Below are positions 25,620 to 36,432 of a stretch of 64,000 bases of DNA, piece after piece (the stretch's first letter is position 1; every line of letters starts with the position of its first letter). A program made the translations under genes and the position numbers. Source of the DNA: Prinia subflava (Eukaryota > Chordata > Aves > Passeriformes > Cisticolidae); NCBI RefSeq assembly GCF_021018805.1, contig NC_086247.1, positions 94,285,338 to 94,349,337 of the forward strand. Reading direction: 5' to 3'. The notes under the pieces are model-generated. The model had not been told where the DNA came from and searched no databases. It saw only the letters and a program-made list of their open reading frames with translations.

Positions 25620-26030
25620 CTGTCTGCTCGAATGATTCCTTACTGAATATGAATGAGAAGCCCTTTAATGAGGTACGGTAATTAAGCTCTGGCAAGCCCC
25701 CCTAGCCCCCTGTCAGCAGCTTCCCAGGCAAACAGCCATTGAATCCGGTGATTGACAAACCAGACGCTGGACATGTACTGTAGCTGATGGGGAACAATGG
25801 GCTGGGGGCCGTGGTATCTGACATAGTCTGCTGTTTCAGCCCCATCAAAGGGCCGGGCTGCTGCGGTGTCCGTCCTGCTGTCCTGAGGGGCTGGAGCTGC
25901 AGGCTTACCTGCCAGACTCTCCTGGCTCCTCTCAAGGTGCCCATCCCGGCTGGGTGTGTGCCGTGCCCACTACACGTCTGGCTGCACAGGAGCAGGTTCT
26001 CTCCTTCAGCACTTGTGTGTCACAGTGCTT
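25620..26030. promoter_or_regulatory. GC-richer candidate conserved non-coding element
   Basis: This block rises well above the local GC level and retains about ten CpGs (near 25676, 25748, 25768, 25810, 25854, 25865, 25871, 25947, 25962 and 25975). It contains a homeodomain-like GGTAATTAAG word at about 25677 and a CCGGTGATTGACA word at about 25746. Frames on both strands (80 and 89 codons) show no domain. I infer a regulatory element. Confidence 0.35.
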
Positions 26031-26208
26031 GCCTCGTAAATCTTTTTAATGGTTAGAAGTTTTTTACTATAGAATAGGATTTATTATCCATTGTGTTTGC
26101 CAAAATGCCATTTAATAAGTTGCTTCTTTTATTAACCCTGACAGGAAAGAAAACAGGGTTCTTTATCTCCAGCTTTTGGAGACAGATATGGGATTTCTCT
26201 GAACAATT

Positions 26209-26265
26209 TTGCTTAACACATTGCAAAATGAATGTGTTTAACTCATTTTGCAATGTGTTAAGCAA
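26209..26265. repeat. Perfect 23-bp inverted repeat (hairpin), 11-nt loop
   Basis: The left arm 26209-26231 and right arm 26243-26265 are exact reverse complements over 23 bp, with loop 26232-26242. The loop resembles part of the right arm. The immediate flanks pair poorly, so the stem stops sharply. Confidence 0.95.
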
Positions 26266-27099
26266 TGTGGATTGACTGGCTTACATTTGAATTGCACACC
26301 TTTTCCTGCTGTCCCATACCCTGGACAGACAGCACCCATGTTTGCAGAAACCATGTGTAAAGTATTGGTAAGGAAAAAAAACTACACCAGGAAACAAGCA
26401 CAACACAAAAACCTAGAAGTCCTGGTTTCTGCCACCCTGTAACAGTTGCTTCATGATCGCTCAACAGCCCAGATGAGAAGGATTCATCTTTGTTTTAATT
26501 GATTGTAGCCATATGGATTGGCATTGTGAGGGAGTGCTTGATTTCCAGGCCAAGAGGTTAATTTTCTTCCTGCATGTCATCAATTCTATAACACAGGCAC
26601 ATGCATTACACTCCTCATGGTCATCTGGAAACACAGGTAGTGAAGGCCTGGCTGCAGGCTTTGTAGAACAAACTGGAAAATTATTTGAAACATATGATGC
26701 CAACTTGCATTTTGAAAGCATATGCAGGGAGAAGAAAGGTACATTTCAGGGAAGAAAATTAATAATTTAAACATCTCCTATCTCCTAAATAACACTGAAA
26801 ATATGTGCAAATATGTATATAGGCAAATATTATCTGAATAAGCTGTTAGAGTCATTTATCAAAATTGGCAATCTCCTCTTATTAAAATTGAAAGCTCAAC
26901 ACCCTTCCTTCCTTCCTGGAAACTTTTTCTTCAAAAAGCAGAGATAAATCCCAGTAGCAGAAGTAAAACACCAGCTAAATATTATTTCGTTGGGCTTAAC
27001 GATAGATTACAATGTGTGCATAATGACCCAGTTCTAGTAATATCATCTGATTTAGTAAGGAAATCAGAATTTGCCATATGTTCACCAATAAGGTCCTAG
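26266..27099. other. Unique DNA, no gene seen
   Basis: Overlapping frames at 26461-26774 on both strands (62-86 codons) are unrecognised and probably chance. There is no retroelement. Confidence 0.5.
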
Positions 27100-27680
27100 A
27101 AATTCTTCTTCTTGTTCTTGATGTCTCAGCCAACTGCTAGTGAGGATGCTGTTTGGCCTTGAAATCATCTTGGTTGTGAGCACCAAGTACATTAAAGTCA
27201 TAAGCATTTGGCTCATTTTATCATGCCATCTCTAGGAATGAGCAGAGGGCTATTTAACAACCTACCACCTGCCTGCCCTGAATACCTTTATTCATGAAAG
27301 TGTTCCAGTTACAGGCCTGTCTGAAAACAGATTTCCTGTTAACAGCTCCAAAAAGGTATATGCTGTGACTTTAGGGATATTTTTAAAGATGAAAATTAAT
27401 CTTGACATATCATCCCCTAAATATATTAGCACCCAACTGGTAAAGATTATTTAGCTCATATGACAAACCAGAGGGCAACATCACAAACCAAAGCAGGAAA
27501 AAATCAAAACAGTGGGTAAAGTCAGACTCTACTGTGCCATTTAGGTGTGTATTTGCTGGCTCTGCAACATATTTATTATTTGTAGACTCATGAACTATGG
27601 TTCATTAATGAGCAATGTGTCTTTGCTGTGTATGAGCCACATCCAGACAGCAACTAAGGATTTGCTGTGTACCTATAGCT
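27100..27680. promoter_or_regulatory. Candidate conserved non-coding element
   Basis: The block is repeat-free and carries homeodomain/POU-like words: GGTTCATTAATGAGCAATG (about 27599-27617) and AAAATTAATCTTGAC (about 27391). It also has GAGCACCAAGTACATTAAAG near 27178. No coding frame of note is present. The call is compositional only. Confidence 0.28.
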
Positions 27681-28453
27681 ACCAAGGATCATAATGCAAG
27701 CTGCAGATGTTCCATATTACTCAAACTTTGATTCTTATCTCCTTTTGACAACCTCTTTTTCCTTACTATCTCCTCAATAAATTTTTTCACATCCATGTGC
27801 AGGTTAGAATCGGTTTTACCTCTTCATGCAGACTGGACTTTGAGCTGCTACTTATTAAATGTCTGTCCTACCCACCTGGGCTGTCATTTGAGACAGCAGG
27901 AATTATGGGAGTTAGCACTGTTCCTGTAACAGACAATGAAGTAATCTCATTGGAATAGAAACTGTTGATCCTGGGAGTTTTTGACACCTAACACTGATGA
28001 CACACATATTGAACCCGTATTTTCACTGTTCCATCAATATCCTGGCAAGTAGGAGATTATTTCTTTACTTCTATTTTATATGGTTCACTGATCTACAATT
28101 TATTAAATTAATTCAGGGGATTAATTTGACATATTTAAATAATATGTATTGAAATTCTCTTCTTCCAATTACTCCCTTTTTCTTGTATTTCTTGAATTCA
28201 CTGAATCAAAAATACTTTTTGTTAAATCCTGGTATAATCCCTTAGAAATTAGTGGAATTTTAGTAGCTTATTCCAATACTGAGTGTGTCCAGTATTTACA
28301 TATGTAAATCTCTTTATATATGTATAGCATTTCATGACAATTTATAGATCTAAACTTTTATCTAAAATGTTTAATCTAGTATTTGCTGTAATTTAAAAGT
28401 ACAAATGTTATGCTTAATTTGCTTCTAGAAGTAGAAATCTACCTTGAAAGAGG
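27681..28453. other. AT-rich unique DNA, no gene seen
   Basis: The only notable structure is a 16-bp perfect palindrome, ATTTACATATGTAAAT, at 28294-28309. Confidence 0.5.
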
Positions 28454-28685
28454 GTAGATTTAGATTAGATGTAAATAACAAACCATTCATGATGAGAATG
28501 GTGAGACACTGGAAGAGGTTGCTCAGAGAAGTGGATGCCTGGAAGTTTTCAGGGTGAGATTGGATGAAGGTTTTAATAACCTGATCTTACGAAAGATATC
28601 CCTTCCATGGGAGTGGGTGTAGACTGGATGACCATTAAAAAGTCCCTTCCAACCAAAACCATTCTCTGATTTGTTCTGTGATTCA
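28454..28685 (+). mobile_element. CR1 LINE 3' end fragment
   Basis: The segment carries the avian CR1 3' sequence: TTTAGATTAGATGTAA at the start, GGTGAGACACTGGAAGAGG and TTGCTCAGAGAAGTGGATG, then AAGTCCCTTCCAACCAAAAC and TTCTGTGATTC at the end. It is plus orientation and 5'-truncated. Confidence 0.93.
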
Positions 28686-29554
28686 ATGTAGTGTAAAGTG
28701 CAGACACTAAGTAGTGTGTAATAATAAAATTTTATATTTAACCAAAATATGTCCTTATTCAAGTACTGGAGAAAAAACAAGCTGGAGACACCAAAGTCAC
28801 CTTGAAAATATCTTTCATCTGAACTTCTCTTTTTTTTTGCAGTTTGAAATTAGATCACTCATTCCAGAGCTATCAGCATCATTTATTCCAGAGCTATCAA
28901 CAAGCAAGAAGAGTATCCACTGGTTATTTCAGGACATTCTCCATCAAGATAGTAGTTTGAAATGCTTAGCTAATTTTTCACGCATCTTTCTAATAGGTTA
29001 CAGACAACATGAAGATTCTACTTAGAATTGAAGTAGAATTATCTGCTACAGCTTTTGGAGTCTCAAAGCATTTCATGTCAGTGTCTGCTGAATGCAGTAG
29101 CAGAAGGTTGGGTAGAGAGTTATTGCAGATAACCTCTTTGTAAACCCTACTTCTTGCACTTCCTGAACATTCATCATTGATAACCAGTGGAGACAGAATA
29201 TTTCAGATTTCAGACTGGGAATACAGTCAGTGTCTTTGTATGTTCCTTGAACTCTGATAATAAACTAAACCAGTCCAAATAGACCTATTTAGCATCATAA
29301 AACCAAGATGCTTCTATTGAGAACTCATGAAAAACAATCATTTCAAGAGGTGTTCTTAATGTGTCTTTTGAATTCCATGAGCATCTTAAACTTTTTGCAT
29401 CATATGCAGAAAGTTAATTTATTGATATTAACAAATGCAAACTGATCAATTTCTAGATGCTATTTGTTAAAAAAGAAAAGCAAGACTGAACTCTAAAATT
29501 GCTGACCTTTGATACAGTACACAGGGAAGTGCCTTTTTTAAAAAAGGGAGACAA
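28686..29554. other. Unique DNA, no gene seen
   Basis: A 103-codon plus frame (28714-29025) has no recognisable domain. A short tandem wording TTATTCCAGAGCTATCA is nearly repeated at about 28860-28900 (ATTCCAGAGCTATCA twice), which adds to its length. Confidence 0.45.
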
Positions 29555-29589
29555 TGATGATAATAATAATAACAACAATAATAATAATA
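29555..29589. repeat. (AAT)n microsatellite, interrupted
   Basis: Runs of ATA/AAT units are interrupted by AACAACAA. Confidence 0.9.
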
Positions 29590-29614
29590 GCCTTTAAAAC
29601 ATTTTGTTGCTTTT

Positions 29615-29643
29615 TGTATCTACAACATTTTGTTGTAGATACA
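29615..29643. repeat. Perfect 13-bp inverted repeat, 3-nt loop
   Basis: The left arm TGTATCTACAACA (29615-29627) and right arm TGTTGTAGATACA (29631-29643) are exact complements with a TTT loop. A 12-bp direct repeat AACATTTTGTTG (29598 and 29624) overlaps it. Confidence 0.95.
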
Positions 29644-30485
29644 GGGGAAAAAGTTAAAACTAAGCCTGTCAAATCCAATCCTTCCACTAAGCTGAACTAT
29701 GGGTGCAGACAATTGGTTGGAATTTAGGCTTCAGGCTCTGCCAGTGTCTGAAAGGCAGGAGAGCAACTTTCTCATTCTTAAGAATCCTTAATCCTTAAGA
29801 ATTTCCTTAAAATCTTAAAGAAAAATTCCAACAAACCTTGAAAAGTGAGAAACTTTCAAGCATCCGCAGATGCTGTTGTTCCAACATGTTTACTGGCAAG
29901 GTTATTGACAAAGGATGTAGACTCTGAATAACCAATCATGTTCTTTGTACCAAACTACCCTATAAAAGTAGAATTTAGAAAAATAAATATTTGGTTCTCA
30001 TTTCGCCATCATATCGAGAGTCATGTTGTTATTTCTGTGCCATCCAAAAATCATAACAACACTGAACCTTTTCATGTCAGGTTATAGGATTATTTTTGTG
30101 TGTCTTTATAGTTCCACACATTTAGATGTTGTCTAATTTTATTGCATAACTTTATTGATAGATTATTAATTATTATAATAATCTTACTACTGTATAATAT
30201 TAATGTTTGACTGAAGTCTTCTTTCTAACATCTCTGTATTTTTCATCCAAATACCAGGACCTCTTCCTACTGGTCATCATTCCCTCTCCTTTCCTATTCC
30301 TGGTTACGAGGTTTACTTCAAAGGCCGTGAGTTAAAATAAAAGTCTTTATTGTTATATTATTACTTTTATCTTTTGACCCATGTTCAATTATCAGGACTT
30401 AATCATAAAGTTATGATAATGAAAGGACAATCATTTCTTTGAAGATCTTGATGAATAAACTATATAGTGAAGGAAACTGTATATT
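29644..30485. other. AT-rich unique DNA with small palindromic words
   Basis: The 29770-29830 part repeats CTTAAGAAT and CCTTAA words. The rest is AT-rich without recognisable elements. Confidence 0.5.
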
Positions 30486-30753
30486 TCAGGATGAGGGGAA
30501 ATGTCCTCACATTGTGCCAGTAGTGATTTAGATTGAGTATTGGGAAGATTTTGTTCACTGAAAGGGTCGTCAGACATTAGAACAGGCATTCCAGGGACAC
30601 AGTGGAATAACCATCCCTGCAAGTGTTCAAAAAGCATGTAGATGTGGCCCTGAGGGACACGGCCTAATGGCGAACACAGTCATGTGGTGTAAATTGTTGG
30701 CCCGGATTATCTTAAAGGCCTTTTCCAATCTTAATGAGTCTGTGATTCTGTGA
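30486..30753 (+). mobile_element. CR1 LINE 3' end fragment
   Basis: CR1 3' wording runs through the block: GATTTAGATTGAGTATTGGG, ACTGAAAGGGTCGTCAGAC, GCATGTAGATGTGGCCCTGA, AAAGGCCTTTTCCAATCTTA, and the tail CTGTGATTCTGTGA ending at 30753. It is plus orientation and truncated. Confidence 0.95.
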
Positions 30754-31223
30754 AGACAAGAGGAGCAAAGTAATGGGGATATTTGATTATTATGATGGTG
30801 ATTTTGTGTTATTGTCCCAGTTTTGTAACAGGAGGGGTTTGACTGAAGAACCTGTTTCTTGTGAGACTGTCTTCCACCATAAGCAGCAGCAGTATGCCTA
30901 TGGCACAACACATTAGGCCAGATCTCTGAACTGAGGCATGGCATGTGGTACAGAGGCACTGCCACAGAGCTCAGGAGCCCTTCAGAGTGAAATTAATTAG
31001 AAGCTTATGTCATAAAACTTAGACCAAAGTTTTTAGTTCTTTGATTTGTATAGCCCAATAAAACTGGTACTTAGGCAATTTCTTTGCCCTTAAGGAAAGT
31101 GTTGTAACTGCAATGTAGTGCAAAGATAACCATGCTAGCTTTAAACTGACTAGACAAGACATTGCTAGCAGCCTAATGAGGAATCAACATGGGCCAATTC
31201 ACTGAGTATTTACTTTCTTTTAG
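30754..31223. other. Unique DNA, no gene seen
   Basis: The 112-codon minus frame at 30627-30965 partly overlaps the CR1 and has no domain. Confidence 0.5.
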
Positions 31224-31394
31224 ACGCAGATGTGGCACAGCTGCATGCTGTTGCCACCCCGATTACTTTAATGATAAAAGCTGGCTATGGCAGGAGCAGA
31301 GGCAGATAGCTCAGAAAGAAATTCTGGCTGTTGAGATATTTAGAGCAGAAGAAAAGGAAATCTGCCAGGAGCTACTGGCTAACTTTCTTTGCAG
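31224..31394 (+). other. Exon-like open segment, unassigned
   Basis: A pyrimidine-rich acceptor (TTTACTTTCTTTTAG ending at 31223) precedes a 171-bp segment followed by a donor-like CAG|GTACTG at 31394/31395. The length is a multiple of three, and one frame is open throughout (it belongs to a 74-codon frame at 31189-31413). That frame begins RRCGTAACCCHPDYF and continues with a Glu/Gln-rich, helix-like stretch. I do not recognise a family. No neighbouring exons are evident, so this may be chance. Confidence 0.2.
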
Positions 31395-32640
31395 GTACTG
31401 GTACATGGAATGATTGCCATGAAGAAAGGCTGAAAGACTTGGTCTGTGTCCTTCCACTAAACCTATCCCTACCTCAACCACAAGCTATCCTTTGCTTCTG
31501 TCAGCACTCTGGCCTTGCAACAGCCCAGAATATATTTTCCCACATTCTTTTGAGAGAGGCTCAGAGCTTGAGAACTGCTACAAAATTTGTTTTTTCTTGC
31601 AGTGATTACCAGGGAGCAGCTGGTTTTCCATGTTGCCAAGCTATTTTCTTTAGAACTTGCATTTCTTGCTTGAGTTGATCCATATCATAGGACTGTGTGT
31701 GCACTGAGTGATGGAAAATTTCTGTGATAGAAATTCCATAATAGCCTGGATAAAAAACACTTCCTTTTCAGTTTCTTATTACTTGAGTCCTCTATGTTGA
31801 AATGCTTCAAAAAGGCTTTTCTTCTCTTGTGATTCACTGAAGTTGCTTTCTTGAAGGTAGATTATTATAGAAATTATAATCAAAAAGTTGGTAATTGCTT
31901 TTTTGTTTTACAGGGGCAGCACCAATTTTATCTTCCTCTGGCAGTGAAGTATTATTAAAAGTTCTTTGATTTGATTTTTTTTCTTGCATTTTTAAAAGTT
32001 TCAGTAAATGTTCAATCAAATAGTTTGCATTCTGCTAAAAAAAGCATCTCACCAAGCTTCAGGAGAATCCTGAAGGTAGATGTGGTTTTTAAATTTGTTC
32101 GCTACTGTGCCACAGATTTCATTGGTTTTTGGAGAGTTGACTGGTGTCAGTGGGTAGGTCCTCATTTTCAAACCTTGAAATCCTTTGCACAGACAGCTGT
32201 TTTAGCTAATGTAAATTGATAGAAAAATGTAAATTCCTCATGGGAGGCTTGGCAGAGCCTTGTCAGTAGTAACCAGATAATCAGATTGCAAATCCACTGC
32301 ATGCAGGGAGCACAGAAAGTCTCTTCAGACCCAACTGCTTGTTTGCTGTTCCAAGGTATGTGTTCTGAGGTCTTCGAGGGGATGTGCACAGCCTCTGCTT
32401 TTTTGCTCAAGCGGAGCTTTGCAGCGTGGGTGATGAAGAGTGTTATAAAAAAGACATTGAAAATGTGGCAGAGAACTTGGTAGAACTGTCGCTTCTAAAA
32501 AATTATCTCAACTTTCTTGAAAAGTAATTCCGAGTCAATAAATTTCATGTCCATCTGCCCTGAGTTTCTTGCTTATTGTTGTATCTCTGATGTTTTACAA
32601 ATTCTGTATCCAGCTCTATAGGAGTTGCTTCTCCCTCTCC
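31395..32640. other. Unique DNA, no gene seen
   Basis: A 115-codon plus frame (31331-31678) and others near 32168-32483 show no recognisable domain. No repeats are named. Confidence 0.45.
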
Positions 32641-33060
32641 CTCTCTTTTTTACTTCTAAGTCAGTAAACTATGATGTATGTGTCTCTCCCTGAATAACGT
32701 TATTATATGATGCTGCTGGAGCCCTGAATAGCTTGGCTGTGGACTGCTGAACCCTTTGAATGTAATTGTTTTAACACCATGAAATGAAGTAATGCATAAA
32801 ATTGATAATAAACGGATATCTCTCTGCCTCTGCATGCAAATGAGCACTTAGCACCAGGGCACAGATGCCACCATTGTTTCCCCCCTTGAAAATGACAAAG
32901 TAAGTGAAAATATCTACCAAAGCTTAGAAAGTACGGTAGCTGCATTTTCATTATATTTTAGAATTTCACAGAGTTGGGAAAGCAAACTCTCCTGCCAACA
33001 TTCAGAAAGGGGCTGGATAATGCCTGCCTGTAGTACACTGGAATACACAATGAAGCAAGG
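32641..33060. promoter_or_regulatory. Candidate conserved non-coding element with octamer
   Basis: The block contains a perfect POU octamer ATGCAAAT (32834-32841), AAATTGATAATAAACGG just upstream (about 32799), and GAATAACGTTATTATATG near 32690. The block is repeat-free. This is an enhancer-like inference only. Confidence 0.3.
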
Positions 33061-33399
33061 TTTTGTTGATTTTTTGGGACAATAAAGAATATAGTTATTA
33101 GTGATTCTCTTCCACTTTTATGTTTTTAATTTTAAAAACCCATTTTTGTTTTTGAAACGAAGACTGTATATTTTATGTCAGTTTCTCACCTCCTCCTCCA
33201 CCTCCTCTGAAAAGTACAGCTAGAGTCAATGTGTTATACCCATTAATCTGCAGTACATATTAAACAGGCACATTTAGAATACCTTGGGTCTGGTTTGCAG
33301 CTTTGGATTTACCCTTTATTTGTTTTCTAATTTATACTTTCAGTTAATAAATATATCCAGGAACTAAAATGATTACTTTGTTTTACAAATGTTGTACAG

Positions 33400-33850
33400 G
33401 CTTGGCTTTTTTTTTCTCCGTTAACAAAAGAGAAGAAATCCATAAAAGAAGGGTATTATTTTATGGATTAATCCTTCCATTTTCACGCATTAGCTGTATT
33501 GCTGTTCATTTCATAAAGGGATCTTATTTAGAGAAAGGTCTAAATTAGCTTGTCACATTTTTACCTTTGCTCCTAGGTTAACAGTTTCAAGTTCCTCATT
33601 ACAATTCAAAGATGTTCACAAGGCTTAAAGAGTAATAAATTATGTTCATAATTGAAACCATCATCATTTTCATAGAGGTTTCCTAAGAGTGCTAAATTAA
33701 CTTTACACTCACCTTCTGTCTCTATGAAAAAAATTATCACTCGATTCAGGGTTGAAAGATTTGTTGAAGTCCAGACGTATGGCATTTGTTGATTCTGTCA
33801 TGTCTAAATGTCTGCCTCCTGTTAATAGAGAAGTGCCTCATCTTTCATTT
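33400..33850. promoter_or_regulatory. Candidate conserved non-coding element
   Basis: The block is AT-rich but repeat-free, with repeated homeodomain/forkhead-like words (ATGGATTAATCC near 33464-33475, TCACGCATTAGC near 33483, TCCAGACGTATGG near 33770). It has no coding frame. The call is weak without alignment. Confidence 0.28.
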
Positions 33851-33860
33851 TCCCTTTTTT

Positions 33861-33876
33861 TGTTGTTGTTGTTGTT
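33861..33876. repeat. (TTG)n microsatellite, short
   Basis: About five TGT units follow a poly-T run. Confidence 0.85.
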
Positions 33877-34174
33877 ATTTTTGGTACACTGCTTGATTTA
33901 TTGCTCCAATACTCTGTAATTCTGTGTTTTCCACTTACTTCCCTGTGTCATCTACTCCCCCTTGCATCCCAGAAACTCTCTACAATTTGGAGCCTCATCT
34001 TTCATCAGTAAATTCTCAAGTTATTCCCCTGTCTGCATGGACAGCACTTCCACCTCTTTGTGGGGTGTCCAAGGATGGACTTTTTAACATAGTTAATTTG
34101 AAAAGTCAAAATTAAATAAAAATTTTATTTCATGTTAATTTAATTGAATCCAATTAAATTTTGTAAGCTTTTAC

Positions 34175-34193
34175 AAAAAAAAAAAAAAAAAAA
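34175..34193. repeat. A(19) homopolymer
   Basis: Nineteen consecutive A residues. I see no retrocopy upstream and no target-site duplication, so I do not call a retrogene. Confidence 0.9.
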
Positions 34194-36387
34194 CCAGTCC
34201 CAGCACCTGGCCCTTATCCCTATCTGCATGTCCCAACTGTACCTCCTGTTTTATTTCTGGCAATAGAGTGGCAAGCCAGAACACTGTTAATCTGACAGAC
34301 CTCCCCTTTTACTTTAGCATTTGGCACATTAGAGGTATTGTGTCTGGTCTCAAGCTGACCTGACTCACTTGAAGTGTCACCATTCCCAGACCTCACGTGA
34401 GAGACGTGACAGAAGAATGTAATCAGGCCTGGGGGAGCCAGGAGGCACTCCTGTCCACAGTGGCCTGTCCTTTCATCAGGTTGAGTAATGTCATGTGGTA
34501 CCTCAAATTCTCATTAGTTAGTGCTTTCTCTGTTTTGGTTTGCAGACCCTTTGCTGATGGATCAAAATCTTTAGTGATCTGTCTTTTCAGTTTGCTTCTT
34601 TCCTATATTTCAAATCAATGAAGTTCTAGTTAAGGTGCTGGGGTTTTGTATTTTCTGTCATTGCTTTCCACTCTTGGCACTGATATGGTTGTGTTCATTT
34701 AAAAACTCTCCAAGTATTTTAACTGACATTCTCCCATTTTAAGCTTTTCAAGTCTTTTAACAGGCATTCTTAAAAATCATTATTTTTATTATATGTATAT
34801 CTGTTCTTCATTTTCTAATATTCACAGAGACCATTTCATGATCTCTCCTACCTATTTCACCTTTTTTCTTCATATCATTTCCCATCATTCGTAATCATCA
34901 TTAAAAGGTCTTCCCCTCCAAAGCTTGCTCTATATGAATCAACAAAATTATCATCAATGCAAAAATATGTCTTATCCATTAACTCCTTTCCTGAAATATA
35001 CAAGGGTAGTAGAGGAAATACCCTACTTCTACTGAGGCCAGAGCCTTGGATTCCTTTGGTTGATATTCACAAAAAGCTTTGTCTAGTGCTGTATTCCCTG
35101 TCCCAGCAGCATGATTCTCCTTTGACATGGCATGCCATTGTAATGATTCATTGCCATGAGATTTTCAGCAACTCTTCCTGTTCACATTAGGGATAGCTTT
35201 TTCTTACTGTACCCTTCCTGAATTATAGTCTTCCATATTCATGGGCTGGCCATGAGAATAAAAATAACACTTCATTTTACTAGCATTTAGATCCTCCCAT
35301 TTATACAGGTTATTCTTATACTGGTAAACAGGTATCTGCTCAATGGGAATGTCCATCCCTCCAAATTTGTCACCTCTGTTATGATTAAGCTTGTCCTTGT
35401 GTTATTTAGGCCTTCTCAGGTGACTGCTTTACTTCAGCTTTCAGCACACATCCACAGTTTGGTCCTGGTTTGCGCTTTTCACCTGGTTAGCAAGTGATAA
35501 ACAATAACACATCCATCTTTACAAGGACTCAATGCTTGATGAAAAGGGTATGAACATCACAGAAGTGTTTACCGGAAGTGCGTATTGTCACTAAAGATTA
35601 TAAATATTCTGAAATGTATTCACCTAGCAATGAATGGATAGGTGACATTATTTCCCATTCAGAAGTCTAAAAAATTATTTAGTTAAGCTGTGCTGGCTTT
35701 GAAGTCCTTAGCTGAAACACTGTGACATTAATTTAAGACCTAGTTTTTAGTTTTGCCATATCATTTCTATGTATACATGTATGTAATGTCCACTACAGTC
35801 CTCTCAATGCAGAGTAGGAAATTTGTCTCATAAGAAACCTACAGAGAATCATAATTCTGGATCTAAAATTAGATCAGGCTTCCACATCTTTTCAATACCG
35901 AGAATCATTGATCAAAGGAAAAAGAGACAGTTTATTAATAAGCAGGTTTTAGTGTAGAACTATTAATGGAAAACCAGGATCAAGTGAGAATAAGTGGCAA
36001 CAAAAGTTATTTGATGGAAATTCTTTCGAAATCCCAACTTATAGTTAAATACAAGTGGTAGAAGAAAAAGAGAAATCCGATATCATACAATAAGGTATTC
36101 AGAATATATACGCAGTAAACAGATACTAAAGTAATTTCATGAAGTGTTTCAGTAATATAGAAGTAACAAACCTCTGAGCCATACAAATCTTGAATCCTAT
36201 AGCATTCAGTGTGGTTATGAGTCAACTTAGTTGATTTAAGTTGCATCATAAAAATCATGAGATGCTTTATGCATTACTTTGATATAGAACTCGGTGAATT
36301 TCTTCTTTGAAATTCTGTTGCTTTCTCAAACTTGACCCTCAGTGTAACGCTTTGGGATATAATGAAACGATCTGCACTAAAACAGAA
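34194..36387. other. Unique DNA, no gene seen
   Basis: No retroelement or exon is assigned. Frames of up to 83 codons are unremarkable. Confidence 0.5.
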
Positions 36388-36432
36388 TAATATATACATA
36401 TATATATACATATATATATACATGTATATGTA
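36388..36432. repeat. (AT)n/(TATACA)n microsatellite
   Basis: TATATACA variants run into CATGTATATG. The tract is bounded by CAGAATA (36383-36389) and TATTCTG (36431-36437), inverted copies that could extend a hairpin. Confidence 0.9.

Noticed and set aside
34100..34193. A(19) tract as the tail of a processed pseudogene
   Set aside because: There is no recognisable coding sequence upstream and no target-site duplication.
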